Source: Bretschneidera sinensis (taxonomy: Eukaryota; Streptophyta; Magnoliopsida; Brassicales; Akaniaceae). From it: a DNA stretch of 64,000 nt. The position numbers and the translations under genes were made by a program. The stretch spans positions 38,713,501-38,777,500 of the forward strand of contig CM043698.1 in the NCBI GenBank assembly GCA_023935145.1. The letters are read 5' to 3'. Below are positions 52,713-64,000 of this stretch, piece by piece. The notes beneath the pieces were generated by a model. It worked only from the letters and a program-made list of their open reading frames with translations. It was not told the origin of the DNA and did not search any database. Position 1 is the first letter of the stretch. Each line of letters opens with the position of its first letter.

Positions 52713-55117
52713 CAACTTTCATTTTTCAAAACTCAATAGTTCTCTCATTAAATTATTCATCTTTAATTATAAAATAGTAGTATCAACTCTAGTATTTAGT
52801 TTACATAGGTATATAGTCTATACAAATTCATAAAATAGCTTATGATTTGATCATGTTTTGATACCTTTCTCCAAATAGGTACGATTGCTAAAGTCTCCCT
52901 TAACTCTTTAAAAACCTTCGAATTGACTTACACATGTCTTCATAGATAACCTTGTTTGATCATCCGAGTTTTCTAACAACTAGACTAAATCCTCAAGTCA
53001 AGATTCCTCTTAATTTATTCAATAACACCATCTAATATTGAATTATAAGTTCATAATCATTGATGGAATCCCTAACTTCAATTTACATTCATAATATCCT
53101 ACATAAAATCTATTATGCACTATATTCCGTTTACCATACTATAAACAATGTTTTACTAGTTAATAAACTCCAAAATTTTCTCTCCATAGATTGTCAAATT
53201 CAAAATCACTACTTTTTCAATCCTTAAGATCGAGTTAACTCACCCATAAAATATGATCTCACCAACTAGGATGTTCGTATTCCATTTTAAGCTTTACAAT
53301 ATCTAATGCTTCAAGCCCGATTTAGGAACTCGTTATTTTTAATATTTTTTTTTGTTTCTCTAATTGTCCCTTCTTGCTTATTTGTTTCCTCCAATACCAT
53401 TTCTCTCTAATATACTCCAAACTTTCCATCAAATAGATCTTTAAGCTAATTACTTCCTCTCATCAATTTATTAAGTTCGTTGAATAATAACTAACAAATC
53501 TTTGTCACCAATAATTGATAAGGATCATATCTAGTTATCTCGATGTAAACTCTATACTAAAAACTCATATCACTGACATTCACTCAAACTAACTTCTAGT
53601 CTTATATCCTATCTCTCTTCACAACGATCATTCTAGTACTTTAGTATCTCACTAGACTCTTGAACACCAATACTACACCCCATTATTATTCTCAGTTCAA
53701 ATTTATAACCTCTTTAATTGAATGTGCGTTTCATGTCTCCATGAGTCACCATTGCCCGTCTTTTAATAGCTCTTAGTAGGTACTTTCTAGATAATTCTCC
53801 AAGTAGAATAAAACTTCAAAGTCAATCGAACAAGCACTAGTATTCTATTTATTCACCACTAAATTCTTGAATTAAATTTCAACATTCTAGAAGAAATTCA
53901 CTATTTTCCTTTAATTAACCTCAAAACCACACTTGACTTTCAGTTAGACTTCGAGACAGCATTTATCTGACAAATACCTCACAATAATTTCATCATCAAA
54001 AGTATTTTAATTGGAATTTTATAATCAATTCTCTGCTAATATCGCATGCTCCATTCAAACTACATGTGCTACTCAATTTACACCAATAAAATTTTAAATA
54101 AAGAAATAAATTCATACATCTTTTTATAATCTTTCTTACAGCTCCAAATATCACTAAAGATTCTGTCGTAATTAATTTAATATAATCATTTCATTTATTC
54201 AAATTGTTCTCATTTTTACCTTAATTACCCTCAACAACACCTTAGTCATTTACCTCAAAAATTTGCATTTATCTTTTTCCACACTTATTAATCCATTAAG
54301 GCTTTACGAACATCCTTCTCCAATTTTCATTTCATATTTAACATCAAGAACCATGGAAAATTTCAAGAGGAATTCTACAAAAATTTCGGCGAAGTCTCTT
54401 TTTTTTTTTTTTTTTTTTTTTACTTTTTAAAATTTTATAATAGCCAACACAATTTGCAAATCAAAGAACGGTCCAATCCAATGTCATCTCAAACGTCATT
54501 TAATCATACTCATCCATCGAGAACCAAATGCCACAACCAACCAAATATATATACACAATTAGTAATTTGTTCACCACTTAATCCAAGTCAAGTTATAACT
54601 TCCTTGATAACCGTTACTCAAGTCGAACATATGTAACTGATACTTGACTCTAGAAAATTATCCATGAGAACATCTCAAAGTCATTTCACTAACATTTTAA
54701 CAAATAAATTAACAACAAAACCCAAAACAAATTGAAAGTTTCCAAGTTAATAAAGCTACCTATGGAAAACTTTACCCACTTTTATCACATTCACACACTT
54801 TCACAGTGTGTGGATCAAACATTCTTCCCTCAAGATAAACTTAAAAGTATTTATATCTATGACTTCAATTAAAGGCATTGCCATGAAAGCTTAGAAGCAT
54901 AACAAAGCTACCAAGAAGAACAAAAACCCATCAAACATGTAAACACAAGAATCAATCAAATCTAAATTTGATGACTTCCTACCACAAACCCACCCCTACG
55001 TTAGCTATGACTCCTTAACGACATCTTCTAGTCTTACATAAATGACTCCATGAAACAACCAATACACCATGATCATGCAAATGAAGTTTATAGAATCTTA
55101 AACATGAAGCCCTGATA
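50992..55117. other. Strongly decayed AT-rich DNA, no gene identified
   Basis: No frame longer than about 80 codons and no protein motif that I can defend. The plus strand is C- and T-rich with few G, as seen in old methylated retroelements after C-to-T decay. A run of 23 T (54399-54421) could be the reverse complement of a poly-A tail of a minus-strand retroposon. It may be the internal region of an old gypsy element with an LTR to its right (see next entry). Confidence 0.35.
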
Positions 55118-55131
55118 TAAAAAAAAAAAAT

Positions 55132-58055
55132 GTAACAACTCATCTCAAGCTACTTGGAACAGAATCATTACTTTTAATAACCGAGCCCTAACATGTAATA
55201 ACATGCACACATTGCACCATAATACACACTTCACCATTCATAAATTAAATTCAAATCAAATCATTACAACATACAACCAAAACTTATACAGACGCAAGAT
55301 ATCACTTCCCTTCTAATTCATGAGATTTACAAGGAATGTCCCAAACTATACAAATTTCTAAATAAACTCACCTCATTTAATAACCATAGTCTTCCTTATA
55401 AGCAATTTCACTCAATTTTTTTTTTATTTTTTTTTTATTTTCTAAGCACCAAGTTTATGTTTAAAATTGTAAAAGCTTAGCCACATCATATCAAATGAAA
55501 TTTTGTGGATCTAATGTTTCAAAATAAGTCCAAATCAAAGTCAAGAACATCCTTAAAAATTCTTGTAATAACCTAAAAGAAATCTTTAAAAAAAAAATCA
55601 AGGTTTTTCTTAAAGAAAACACCCAATTAATGAAAATTGGTCAAAATTAAACTAAATCTACACCTCCCTTGGTTTAAAATTACATATCGTACTTTACCCA
55701 TAACCTCACTCATGGATCTAAACCATATATAAGAAATTTAAAGAAACCATATATAAGTAATTTCATTTCTCTTTACTCTTTCCTTCTCTTTCTCTTTTTC
55801 CCTTCTTCTCTTTCTGTCCTTTTATTTTTTTGTCCTCCTCTTTTTTTCTCAACTTCTCTTAAATTTTCCGTTGTTCTAAATATTTACAACTAATTTTATT
55901 GAGAACTAAATGCCTTAGTGGTTAGCTAGTAGGTTTGCATTAACGAAGACGTGGGTTCGATGCCGTTATGCTTTTTTTAAACAATTTGACTTTAAATTTA
56001 TTTTGTTTGGCATAATTTACAAAAGACTCAACTGGGTTAATTGGTTGACTTTGCTTTAGTAAGGTTATGGGTTCAATGACCGACCATGCAATTTTTTTTT
56101 CTTTTTTTTATTTTTATTTTATTACATATATGTCTTTAAAATATAGTTTAAATGAATCTTCTTTATATTAAATTATCAAAGTATACTAACTCAACGGTTA
56201 GAGTATCGCCCTTATTTGCTAAAGGTCTAGGTTCACATAATTTGACATTAAATTTGTTTTGTTTGGCATAATTTACTTAAGGTTGCTTTATACTCTTTGT
56301 GAGGTTGTGGGTTCAATGCCCAACCATGTAATTTTTTTATTTATTTATTATTTTATCATATATATAATTTAAATGAATCTTGATTGTGTTAAAATTTCAA
56401 AATAAGTATGCTAACTCAACTATTAAAGTTTCGCCATTATATGCTAAAGGTCTAGGTTCACACCTTTTTAATTTCATTTATTTATTTATTATTATTTTTT
56501 TAGATAGAATATATAAATTAATTTACCTAGACACCCTTAAGTGGAGAATCCAGATATTACAGTTTATTAACACTTCCATGAAATATTTTATTTTATTATA
56601 AATTTTTTATAACCACAACTGAAAAGTTTAGGTCGGTAAAAATTTTGCATTTCATGCAATGCTGTAGACACCTACAAAAAAAGATACAAGTAATTTTTAA
56701 TAACCATATTCATTTATCAAACTTCATTTTATCTTAAGGAAGTTAAAATAATTTCATGAAATTTTCAATAAGTTATGCACACTATAACATGAACTAAAAT
56801 AATTAACTAATTGTAATAAACTCACACTTATGCATGAAATTGTACTCACTCTAACATGAACAATTTATAAGTTAGGGTTTTCGAAATATGACCAATTTTA
56901 AATCAAGAACACCTTTCAAGATTTCATGTAAACCTAAGGGAAATTTTAACAAAATCAAAAGGATTCACCCAAATTATGAAATTAATAAAATCCAAACTTA
57001 AATTAATTGAACATCCCACTATTTCTAATTTACATTCATAACAAGAGAACTAATTAATTTCTTTCTTAAATATATTTATTCCATATTCATTGCCTCCCTT
57101 CCTTCTCTCTCTCTAAATTTTTTCAAGAATCTAAAACCCATTCTCTATTCCTTTTCTCTTCTTTCATTTAGTTCTAAAGACTAGGATTTTACAACCCATA
57201 TGCCCATTTTAGCATACGAATACATAATAAGTGAAAAAAGTCACTAAGAAATTAAGAAATCACTATTAGTTAATGGAAGGAGGTAAAGTTTTACCCAAAG
57301 CTCAAAATAGAGGGCTACAGTTTGGCCTTGAACATGGTGAGACTGTCGTCAAAAGTTACTAGCAAGATCTCATGATCAGGCTTCTATGTTTGGTAAGTGG
57401 TGGGCACTTGATTTCTAGGCAAGGGCAACTTTGATTTGTTCTCAACAAAAAGCACGGATTCATGATGGCATCTTGTTTCCTACCACAACCACCAACTCTC
57501 TAGTAGATTCATTTACTTATTTATTTAGATTCATAATGATAATTAGTAGCTTATTAGCTTACTATTTTTAGAGCCTTCTAAATTTTTCTTTCTTTATTTT
57601 TATTATTATTTTGTATAGAAAATTTGTCTTAACTCAAACACTAACCATAATAATCATCTATAAATGCTAATATTAAAAGCTCCAGTAAAGTTCTCGCCAT
57701 TCTTATAACTTCTTAAAATTAATTATTCCAACTTCCTTTCTTGTTGGGTGATTAAGGATTTAAATGCTACTTGTTTAATATTACCATTTTACCATCTCTT
57801 TTTGTTTTTGGCTGCTTCTTTAAAGGCACATTGACCTGCACTAAATAATCACATATTCCCTTATCGTTTTTCATGTTTTTAAGAAGTAAGATTTTTAATT
57901 TGAAGGTCATAATTTGTTAACATTTTATCGATTAGTTTGGATCTTTGTTGAATCTAGATCATTTTATTCTAGATTTCAAAGTTTTATTTTTTTTTAACCC
58001 TTACTCTTATAATGAAATGACAAAAACATCCCAAAGTAAGGTTTGGGATATTACA
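55132..58055 (-). repeat. Possible long gypsy-type LTR, minus strand
   Basis: On the minus strand the sequence from 58055 starts TGTAATATCCCAAACC, a form often seen at the start of plant Ty3/gypsy LTRs. Near 55121-55104 the minus strand reads ATATCAGGGCTTCATG, which resembles a degraded tRNA-iMet primer site. Together they would delimit a 2.9-kb LTR. No partner LTR is in the window and the interior contains repeats and possible insertions, so this is tentative. Confidence 0.3.
55905..56466 (+). repeat. Tandem tRNA-like (box A/box B) repeats
   Basis: At least five degenerate tRNA-like segments: 55911-55963, 56027-56081, 56188-56236, 56276-56326 and 56411-56462. The best has CCTTAGTGGTTAGC (box A-like) and GGGTTCGATGCC (box B). 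Between them TTTGTTTGGCATAATTTAC recurs at 56003 and 56259, a 256-bp period. Confidence 0.6.
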
Positions 58056-59252
58056 CAACTCAACAATACCATCAAAATCTAAATGGATGATTTACTTCTC
58101 TCTATTATGATAAATTCAAATAATAAAAAATAAAAAAACCTTCAAAGATAATAATTATGAAAAATACTTTTTTTTATTTAATTTATTGATCGATTGAAGA
58201 ATAGGCAACTTAAAATGGCTATTCTTTATCAGAGAACACTTGAATGAGATTTTTCCCATTAGGTTACACACCAAGATCCCAAACCGTAGGCATCCTCATG
58301 CCTCTCCATACATGTATCTCTTTTCCGTCACAGTCCCACATGAATATGCCTATTTCAAATTAAAAATTGCCATACACAAGTCGCTTTGACTTCGGAAACC
58401 AAGCACATGAGTTGACAGTGAAGCTATGATCTCCAAATGTGTCTTCATGTAAGTGTTTCCACATCCAACAGCTTGAGAATTTCCACATTTTCATATGTGA
58501 GCAACATTTTATCATCAGGGCTTTATGCTACAAAGGATATCGGATTTTGGTAGCTTTGTTGTGTGTTTACAAGGGATATCAGACTTTTGAGGGTCTAATA
58601 CCCTGTAAAATAGAATAAATCTATATGAATACATAATAAGATAATAAATAATCCACTTCTACTTCTAAGTATTATAAAAGCTCAATTCATTTACAAATTA
58701 GAAACATTTAACCTCCATGGCAAGAAAAATTTATGAGGTTTTAGGTATTACATCACAGTAGTGCCAAAAACTGTCATACCACAAAGAGGATTTTTCAAAT
58801 AGGTGCAAACAAACTCCATAACCACATTCTTGAGAATAATACTTAGTGCAAGCTATAGGTCCCATCAAGTAAATCGGTATGGCTTTGTGCCCAAAATTTT
58901 GGTTGTCTCTATGTATAATGCATTTTTTAACTCCTCTCTCACCATGTACCCATAATAATCAATCTCTCTGAATCTAATCATTAACAATAAGAAACTTTCC
59001 CTACAAGTGATGTAGTTAATGAGTTCTTTTTTTCTATAGAATGCTCTAAATTTTTGCCTAGTGTAACTGAATTTGAAACTTAAAATCATTCCTCAAAGAA
59101 AAGAAAAAAAAAAGAAAAAAGTACCCCACTTGACATTAATGGGAATAAATTCAAAGTCATAGTAAAGTACCATAGAGCAACTCTGCCTCCCTATGCTTAT
59201 ATTGAGAATTGAGAAGGAAGGAAAATGATGCTTAGTATAATAATTAATGCTA
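58056..59252. other. AT-rich intergenic DNA
   Basis: No gene or defined element recognised. Confidence 0.3.
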
Positions 59253-59493
59253 TGTTTGGTAGGACGGATTGAAATGTAATGTAATCAACAATGTAATTAC
59301 TCTTATTATAGTTAATAAAGGTGTAGATCACATGACAAAAATTATGTTGTCGAATGTCTTTTGGATTGAGTTTAGCTTATACGTAATAGAATGGAGATTA
59401 CATCACTTGTTTTACATAATTACTATTACATTTTTAATGTCATTATCATTACATTGTTGATTATATTACATTCTAATTCGTCGTGCCAAGAAG
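59253..59493. mobile_element. MITE with 40-bp terminal inverted repeats
   Basis: Left end GTTTGGTAGGACGGATTG..ATGTAATGTAATCAACAATG is matched in inverse orientation by CATTGTTGATTATATTACAT..AATTCGTCGTGCCAAG at the right end. The unit is about 240 bp and has no coding capacity. Outer limits and target duplication are uncertain. Confidence 0.65.
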
Positions 59494-60640
59494 CCTTAGT
59501 ACTACATTTAATGCAAGTAGCTGCACAACATTTGTAAACCCCAATCGATATATCCTTGTTATGGAGATTTTTTTATTTAGAATAATCTTATAAAACTCTA
59601 AAGCAAAAAAAAATATTAAACAGATGCTGATTTCTTGCAAAATTAAACCCAATTGATAGCTTACCAGAAAGAAGACTGCTCAAGTATGTTAAACTAGTAG
59701 TCCACACCTATATAGGAATCATTTTAACAGCAGCTTCAACTAAATAACAGAGATTTCTAGTTTTTATTTTCTTATAAGTTGTGACATGATACAAAAAAAT
59801 ATGAAAATTTGTTTCCTTGAGGATGCAAGGCAGAGCCTTGTTAATGTTATAAGTTTTCATAATTTTGATTGACCAAAATGGCTAATTACTGGTGAATGCA
59901 GCTTTAAAATACCCACTACAAAATTAGCAAGGAAAGTAACTATGAATTAGTCTCTTATCTAAATACTCCCTGTGCTATGTCATATTAGTTATCATTTTTT
60001 GTTTTATAAAATTTCAATGAAAATCAAATATTTCTTTTTCATTTCCATTATTGAAGCATTTGCACTACAACAACAGAACACAGCCAAATTCTTTTGATCA
60101 AATAAGTGTCACAAATAGAATACCAGGAAAAAGACCTCATAAAATTATTTACCGTCTAATTGATCAAGAAGAAAACCCATCTAAAACATGAACAGATCCC
60201 ACGCAGGGAATGAAACAGAAAATATAAGAACACAAAACAAGAATTGCATAGTGATTTCACAATAATGACATAAAGGAAAATGCCACATAATAAAATCAAC
60301 TACGAGCAAATAAGGGAGAGAGGTAAACAAAAAAGAAAATGAGAAAGGAGATAACTTACCCAATCAAATATCGATGATGGTGAATCAGAGGTGATTAGGC
60401 GAAGCAAGAGAGAATGAACGTGAGAAGGGAGGGAATGAAATTAAGGCTGGGCTGGATGCATATGGAGGCTGGGGCAAGGAAATTGAAGCTGGACGAAGGT
60501 ACATACTTGGGATTTTTATTTAAAATTTTGAGCATGGGCCATGGCCTGGCCGTGAGAATCATAGAGAGAGGAGTAGGAGACCAAAAGAGAGAGAAATGAG
60601 TGGGGTTAGGAGGTTGGGTCAGTACTAACCAGGGGTTAGT
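59494..60640. other. Intergenic DNA, nothing recognised
   Basis: No protein resemblance. A CT/GA-rich leader-like part lies at 60400-60600. Confidence 0.3.
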
Positions 60641-60644
60641 GGGG

Positions 60645-60795
60645 TAGTTAGAATGAGTAGGGAAAATTTTGGTTGGCAAGGGATTTGTTGACATTACACT
60701 TTTTTTGACCCATCTATTGTTAGGCCAAGACCATTTTATAAATAGTAAAAAAAACTTTGCTTTTTTTGTTTATAAATATCCCTAAGTTTTACATG
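60645..60795 (-). repeat. Dispersed repeat, copy 2
   Basis: On the minus strand it reads TAGGGATATTTATAAA, GCAAAGTTTTTTTTACTA, AAAATGGTCTTGGCC, AATGTCAACA, AAAATTTTCCC in the order found at 31795-31935. It directly precedes the next LTR element. Confidence 0.65.
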
Positions 60796-60827
60796 TTCTA
60801 TTTTCTTGTACGCATTATTTTTATTAA

Positions 60828-60989
60828 TGTATTATATGGGCTTAGTTAGTTTAGTCCCACATTGGTTGTGTATGGTTTTGTCTCTCCTATTGGCTTGTAT
60901 AAATAGAATAGCTTCCTTGTAAGTAAATCACACCATTCAATACAATTCTTCTCTTTGTATTGTCTCACTTCCTCTCTTAAAACTTAACA
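60828..60989 (+). repeat. 5' LTR of the terminal copia element
   Basis: Right edge fixed by the primer site; left edge uncertain as the partner LTR is outside the window. Contains TTTAGTCCCACATTGG, a block common in plant copia LTRs. Confidence 0.65.
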
Positions 60990-61455
60990 TGGTATCAGAG
61001 CCTTAGTGGTTCTCGGTATATTAAGAGTTGAGTATGCTCTGTGATTGCCACTATTAGTGGATCTTTCACATCAGAAAAACTTCTAGTATATCCTTTTCAT
61101 ACCTGTCGGGTCATCACTATACTCGGAGTCTCATTCTCCATCGACTTCATCTCCGCCGCCGCTCCTTTTTCAGACACGCTGCTATCACGTCAGCCCTAAA
61201 AGCCATGTCAGTGCAACATCACTACCACATCAGCGCCACGTCACCATTGATCGCCACATCATCAGTTGACCACCACGTCACCGATTTCTTGGATGTTCTC
61301 TTTGACTGGTTCAGGCATTTTTAGACCGGTTTTCTACAAAGTTGGATAGGTTCTTGTGGTTTTTCAACATTCTGATTCTACTTCCAGCATCTGTTTTGTG
61401 ATTTGAGGCTCACAAAACATACTTCTTACACAGGTTTACCTTCCTCTTTGCGCCT

Positions 61456-62380
61456 ATGGCTGAATTTGACTTACCCCGGGTTAGTTTTGCTGTTCTGGAT
61501 TAATCTAATTATGTTGTGTGGGCTCAAGAAATGTCTAGTTTCCTTCGTGGACGAAAATTGTGGCGTTACGTGACTGGAGATATCACTGAACCCAAGAAGA
61601 AGGACGATGAAGATGCTAACAAATATGCTAACCGTCTAGAGGATTGGGATAGTAAAAATACTAGATTCTCATATGGTTTCGTGCCACTATTATCCCAGAA
61701 ATCAAACTTCAATTTGGTACACTCCATACAACTAAATAAACTTGGGATCTTTTCTTACACCGCTACACCAGGGCAGACATCTCAAATCGGTATCGTCTTC
61801 TTTCCACCCTTCATAGCATGCGCTAAAAACCTGGACAAACTGTCAACAGTTTTCTATCTTAGATAACTGTCGTATGGAACCAGTTAGCTCTCACTGAGCC
61901 AACTTAGGAATGCACAAAAGACGCTGATGTTCATGGAAAGTATCAAACTGAGACACGCATTATGCAATTCTTTATGGGCTTGAGAGAGGAATTTGAACCT
62001 GTACGAGCTTCAATCCTACACTGGGGCATGATACCTCCCCTAAACGACGTTCTTTTTGATCTATTCAGTGAGGAAACACGTCTTGCCACATTACAAGGAT
62101 CTCATACAAATGTTTCCCTTGCAGCACCTGTTGCTCTTACCACACCAGCTGTCAAGGCAAACCCATCCCAGAAGCCCTTATATTATAGGTATTGTCATTC
62201 ACAAGGGCATGAATTGCTCAAATGTCCTTCTTCCCTGTGTAAAGTATGAAGAGAACCGGGTCACTATCTTGCAAACTACCCTAAACTTCCATCTGGAAAT
62301 CAGTCAAATGAGAACCAATATCGCTCTTGAAGCTCTCGCAATCGGTTTTATTCCAAGCCAAAGAATGCTGCTGCTGTAGC
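61456..62380 (+). pseudogene. gag: copia gag, broken
   Basis: ATG 61456 opens MAEFDLPRVSFAVLD, followed by a TAA (61501-61503, in place of the residue before the conserved N-Y-V-W), then NYVVWAQEMSSFLRGRKLWR and KYANRLEDWDSKN. Frame changes near 61670 and 61910; later pieces read FMGLREEFEPVRASILHW, LFSEETRLATLQ and a zinc-knuckle remnant YRYCHSQGHELLKC. Words and order fit plant copia gag (UBN2/Retrotran_gag type). Not functional. Confidence 0.78.
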
Positions 62381-62439
62381 CACTAATGCTACACCAACTT
62401 CATCCAGCTCTCCACCTGATTGGAGTGGTTTCTACACCG

Positions 62440-64000
62440 TTCTTACTGAGGCTCTAAATAAAACTGGTAACAATATAGCCATGTTAGCTACATCAGGTAC
62501 ATCCCGATGGTATTTTGATTCTACCTATTACAATCATATGACTTCTGATGCCTCTATATTTTCCTCTAAAACCCGTGATGAGCATGTACCTACTATTCAC
62601 ACTGCTAATGGATCAAATATGTTGGTCAGCCATACTGGACATGTTGACAGTTTTCATTTGTCTCTCTCTAACACATATTTGGTTCCTAATCTTATGCTTA
62701 ACCTTATATCTGTTGGATAACTATGTGATCTTGGACTTGATTTGCATTTTTCTTCTACTAGTTGTCGTGTGCAGGACCCTCAAATAAGAAAACTCCTTGG
62801 AACTGACCGTAAAGTTGGACGCCTCTTTGAGCTCACTTACCTCCAAGTCCTATCCTCACCATCGCCAAACCAATCAGCCGCATCCATCCCAGCACTCTCA
62901 CTCGTGGAATTGTGGCACTCTCGGTTAGGTCACACTTCATCCAGCCCTTTATGTTCTCTTATTTCTGGTTTTCAATTAGGTTTATTTCAACATGAGTCTT
63001 TTCATTGTATTCATTGCCAACTTGCAAAACAATCAGCTTTACATTTTAATGAAAGTCAGTCTGTTTCCCTTACACCTTTTTGATTTAGTACATTCTAACG
63101 TTTAGGGGCCTTCTCCTCATGTATCAATGGGTGGTGCTCACTATTTTGCTATATTTGTGGATGACTATTCTCGTTATACTTGGTTGTTTCTTATGAAAAG
63201 CAGATCTGAACTCTTTCAAATATATTCTGATTTTTCTTCTATGGTTCAAACTCAATTATCTCGAAATATCAAAAATTTTCGTTCAGATAATGCAATGGAA
63301 TATAAAGACCGTGCTTTTCTAAATCTATTTCACAAAAATGGCACGTTCCCCCACCGTTCGTGCCCTGGAACCTCATAATAAAATGGACAAGCCAAACACA
63401 AACATTGACATATTCTTGACACCATTCGTGCTCTACTCATTTCGTCATTATGTCCTGAACGTTTCTGGGGTGATGTTGCCTTAATCGCAGTGTACACAAT
63501 CAACCGTGTCCCTTCCGCTATAATCCAAAATCAGTCTCCATTCGAGCGCCTTTTTCGGTAAACCTCCTGATTACTCTGACCTCAGAGTCTTTGGTTGTGC
63601 TTGTTTTGTTCTTCTCAAACCACATGAACACAACAAATTGCAACCAAGGGCTCATCTTTGTTATTTCATTGGATATAGTATTGAACATAAGGGGTATCAG
63701 TACTGGGATCCTATTTCTAAAACTCTTCGTATCTCTCATCATGCCATTTTTTGGGAACATCAAATGTTCTCTTCCTTACGGTCATTTGACATGTCAACCA
63801 TCACTAACTCCAAATTCTTTACTGATCTATCTATTGAGTTATTTCCTGAGAATCCAGTTTTAGGTACTATTGAGTTTACCTCAGAATCACCAGCTAATAT
63901 CACCCCTTCCATTCTGGAACCACTAGCTAATCCTACTTCTCCAGACCTAGCTTCAGCTCCAGAACCATCTGCTGACCTCACCTCTTCAACTCAATCGGTC
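62440..64000 (+). pseudogene. pol: copia pol (PR, INT), broken and truncated
   Basis: Protease area reads RWYFDSTYYNHMTSD, in which the usual D-S-G is D-S-T, so the active site is damaged. Integrase pieces: LWHSRLGHTSSSPL and CIHCQLAKQS (zinc-binding), [16 protein letters not shown], and FRSDNAMEYKDRAF (second catalytic D). The third catalytic region is destroyed: two stops and NGQAKHKH replace QNGxAERKN (about 63375-63405). Stops also at 62718 and 63081. From 63860 to the end is a proline/serine/threonine-rich linker toward RT, which lies beyond the window. Confidence 0.82.

Larger units (their letters stand above)
60828..64000 (+). mobile_element. Ty1/copia element, decayed, truncated by the window end
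   Basis: LTR ending AACTTAACA at 60989 (start about 60828, possibly 60794), then primer site TGGTATCAGAGCC (60990-61002), leader, gag and pol up to the integrase-RT linker at the window edge. The LTR holds a TATA-like GTATAAATAG at 60897. Several stops and frameshifts. Confidence 0.85.

Noticed and set aside
55905..56466. Functional tRNA genes
   Set aside because: Box B is good in one copy, but arms do not pair into a cloverleaf and the copies are degenerate and tandem.
60395..60694. 99-codon minus-strand ORF as a gene
   Set aside because: Proline/serine-rich frame in GA-rich sequence overlapping the dispersed repeat; no homologous features.

Overview
The window is nuclear DNA of a flowering plant, most likely a eudicot. 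It is AT-rich, has a plant P-class pentatricopeptide (PPR) gene, GT-AG splice signals, and a dense load of plant-type retrotransposons primed by tRNA-iMet (TGGTATCAGAGC sites). I cannot name the species. Host coding content is small: one convincing intact gene (PPR, 7956-10211, plus strand), some exon-like segments downstream of it, and a single decayed MCM-type exon at 34.7 kb. Almost everything else is mobile DNA of several ages, often nested.

Layout. 0.5-7.6 kb: non-autonomous DNA transposons (small hairpin; 1.6-kb PIF/Harbinger-like element with internal tandem repeats; 1.2-kb Mutator-like element with a perfect 9-bp duplication; 0.55-kb foldback element; 1-kb TIR element in an AT microsatellite). 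7.9-10.2 kb: PPR gene. 13.7-14.7 kb: short LTR element without genes. 14.9-20.3 kb: decayed Ty1/copia element. 22.4-24.5 kb: minus-strand LTR element whose internal region carries a decayed RNA-binding domain like polypyrimidine tract-binding protein (PTB). 24.5-28.6 kb: minus-strand copia fragment interrupted by a gag-only LTR element with a perfect target duplication. 28.6-31 kb: minus-strand Ty3/gypsy gag remnant. 32.1-34.2 kb: another minus-strand copia remnant. 36.5-37.1 kb: tandem ladder of a miniature LTR element (three LTRs, two 70-bp internals). 38.7-40.2 kb: LINE remnant abutted by a copia 3' end. 40.66-50.99 kb: complete, young Sirevirus-like copia element of 10.3 kb. 51-58 kb: strongly decayed AT-rich sequence, perhaps an old gypsy element. 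59.3 kb: MITE. 60.8 kb to the end: plus-strand copia element running off the window.

The most interesting unit is the Sirevirus-like element. Its LTRs are almost identical and flanked by ATAAA. Each LTR has nine copies of the palindrome CCAGTCGACTGG in front of a TATA box, and the copies are spaced 21, 22, 31 or 52 bp apart, close to whole DNA helical turns. A second array with the same 22/31 rhythm lies between pol and a third ORF and also ends at a TATA box. This looks like a duplicated promoter module giving the third ORF its own transcript. The element's pol is nevertheless broken by an in-frame TAG after gag and by a one-base frameshift in integrase. All family names come from reading motifs; no database search was possible.
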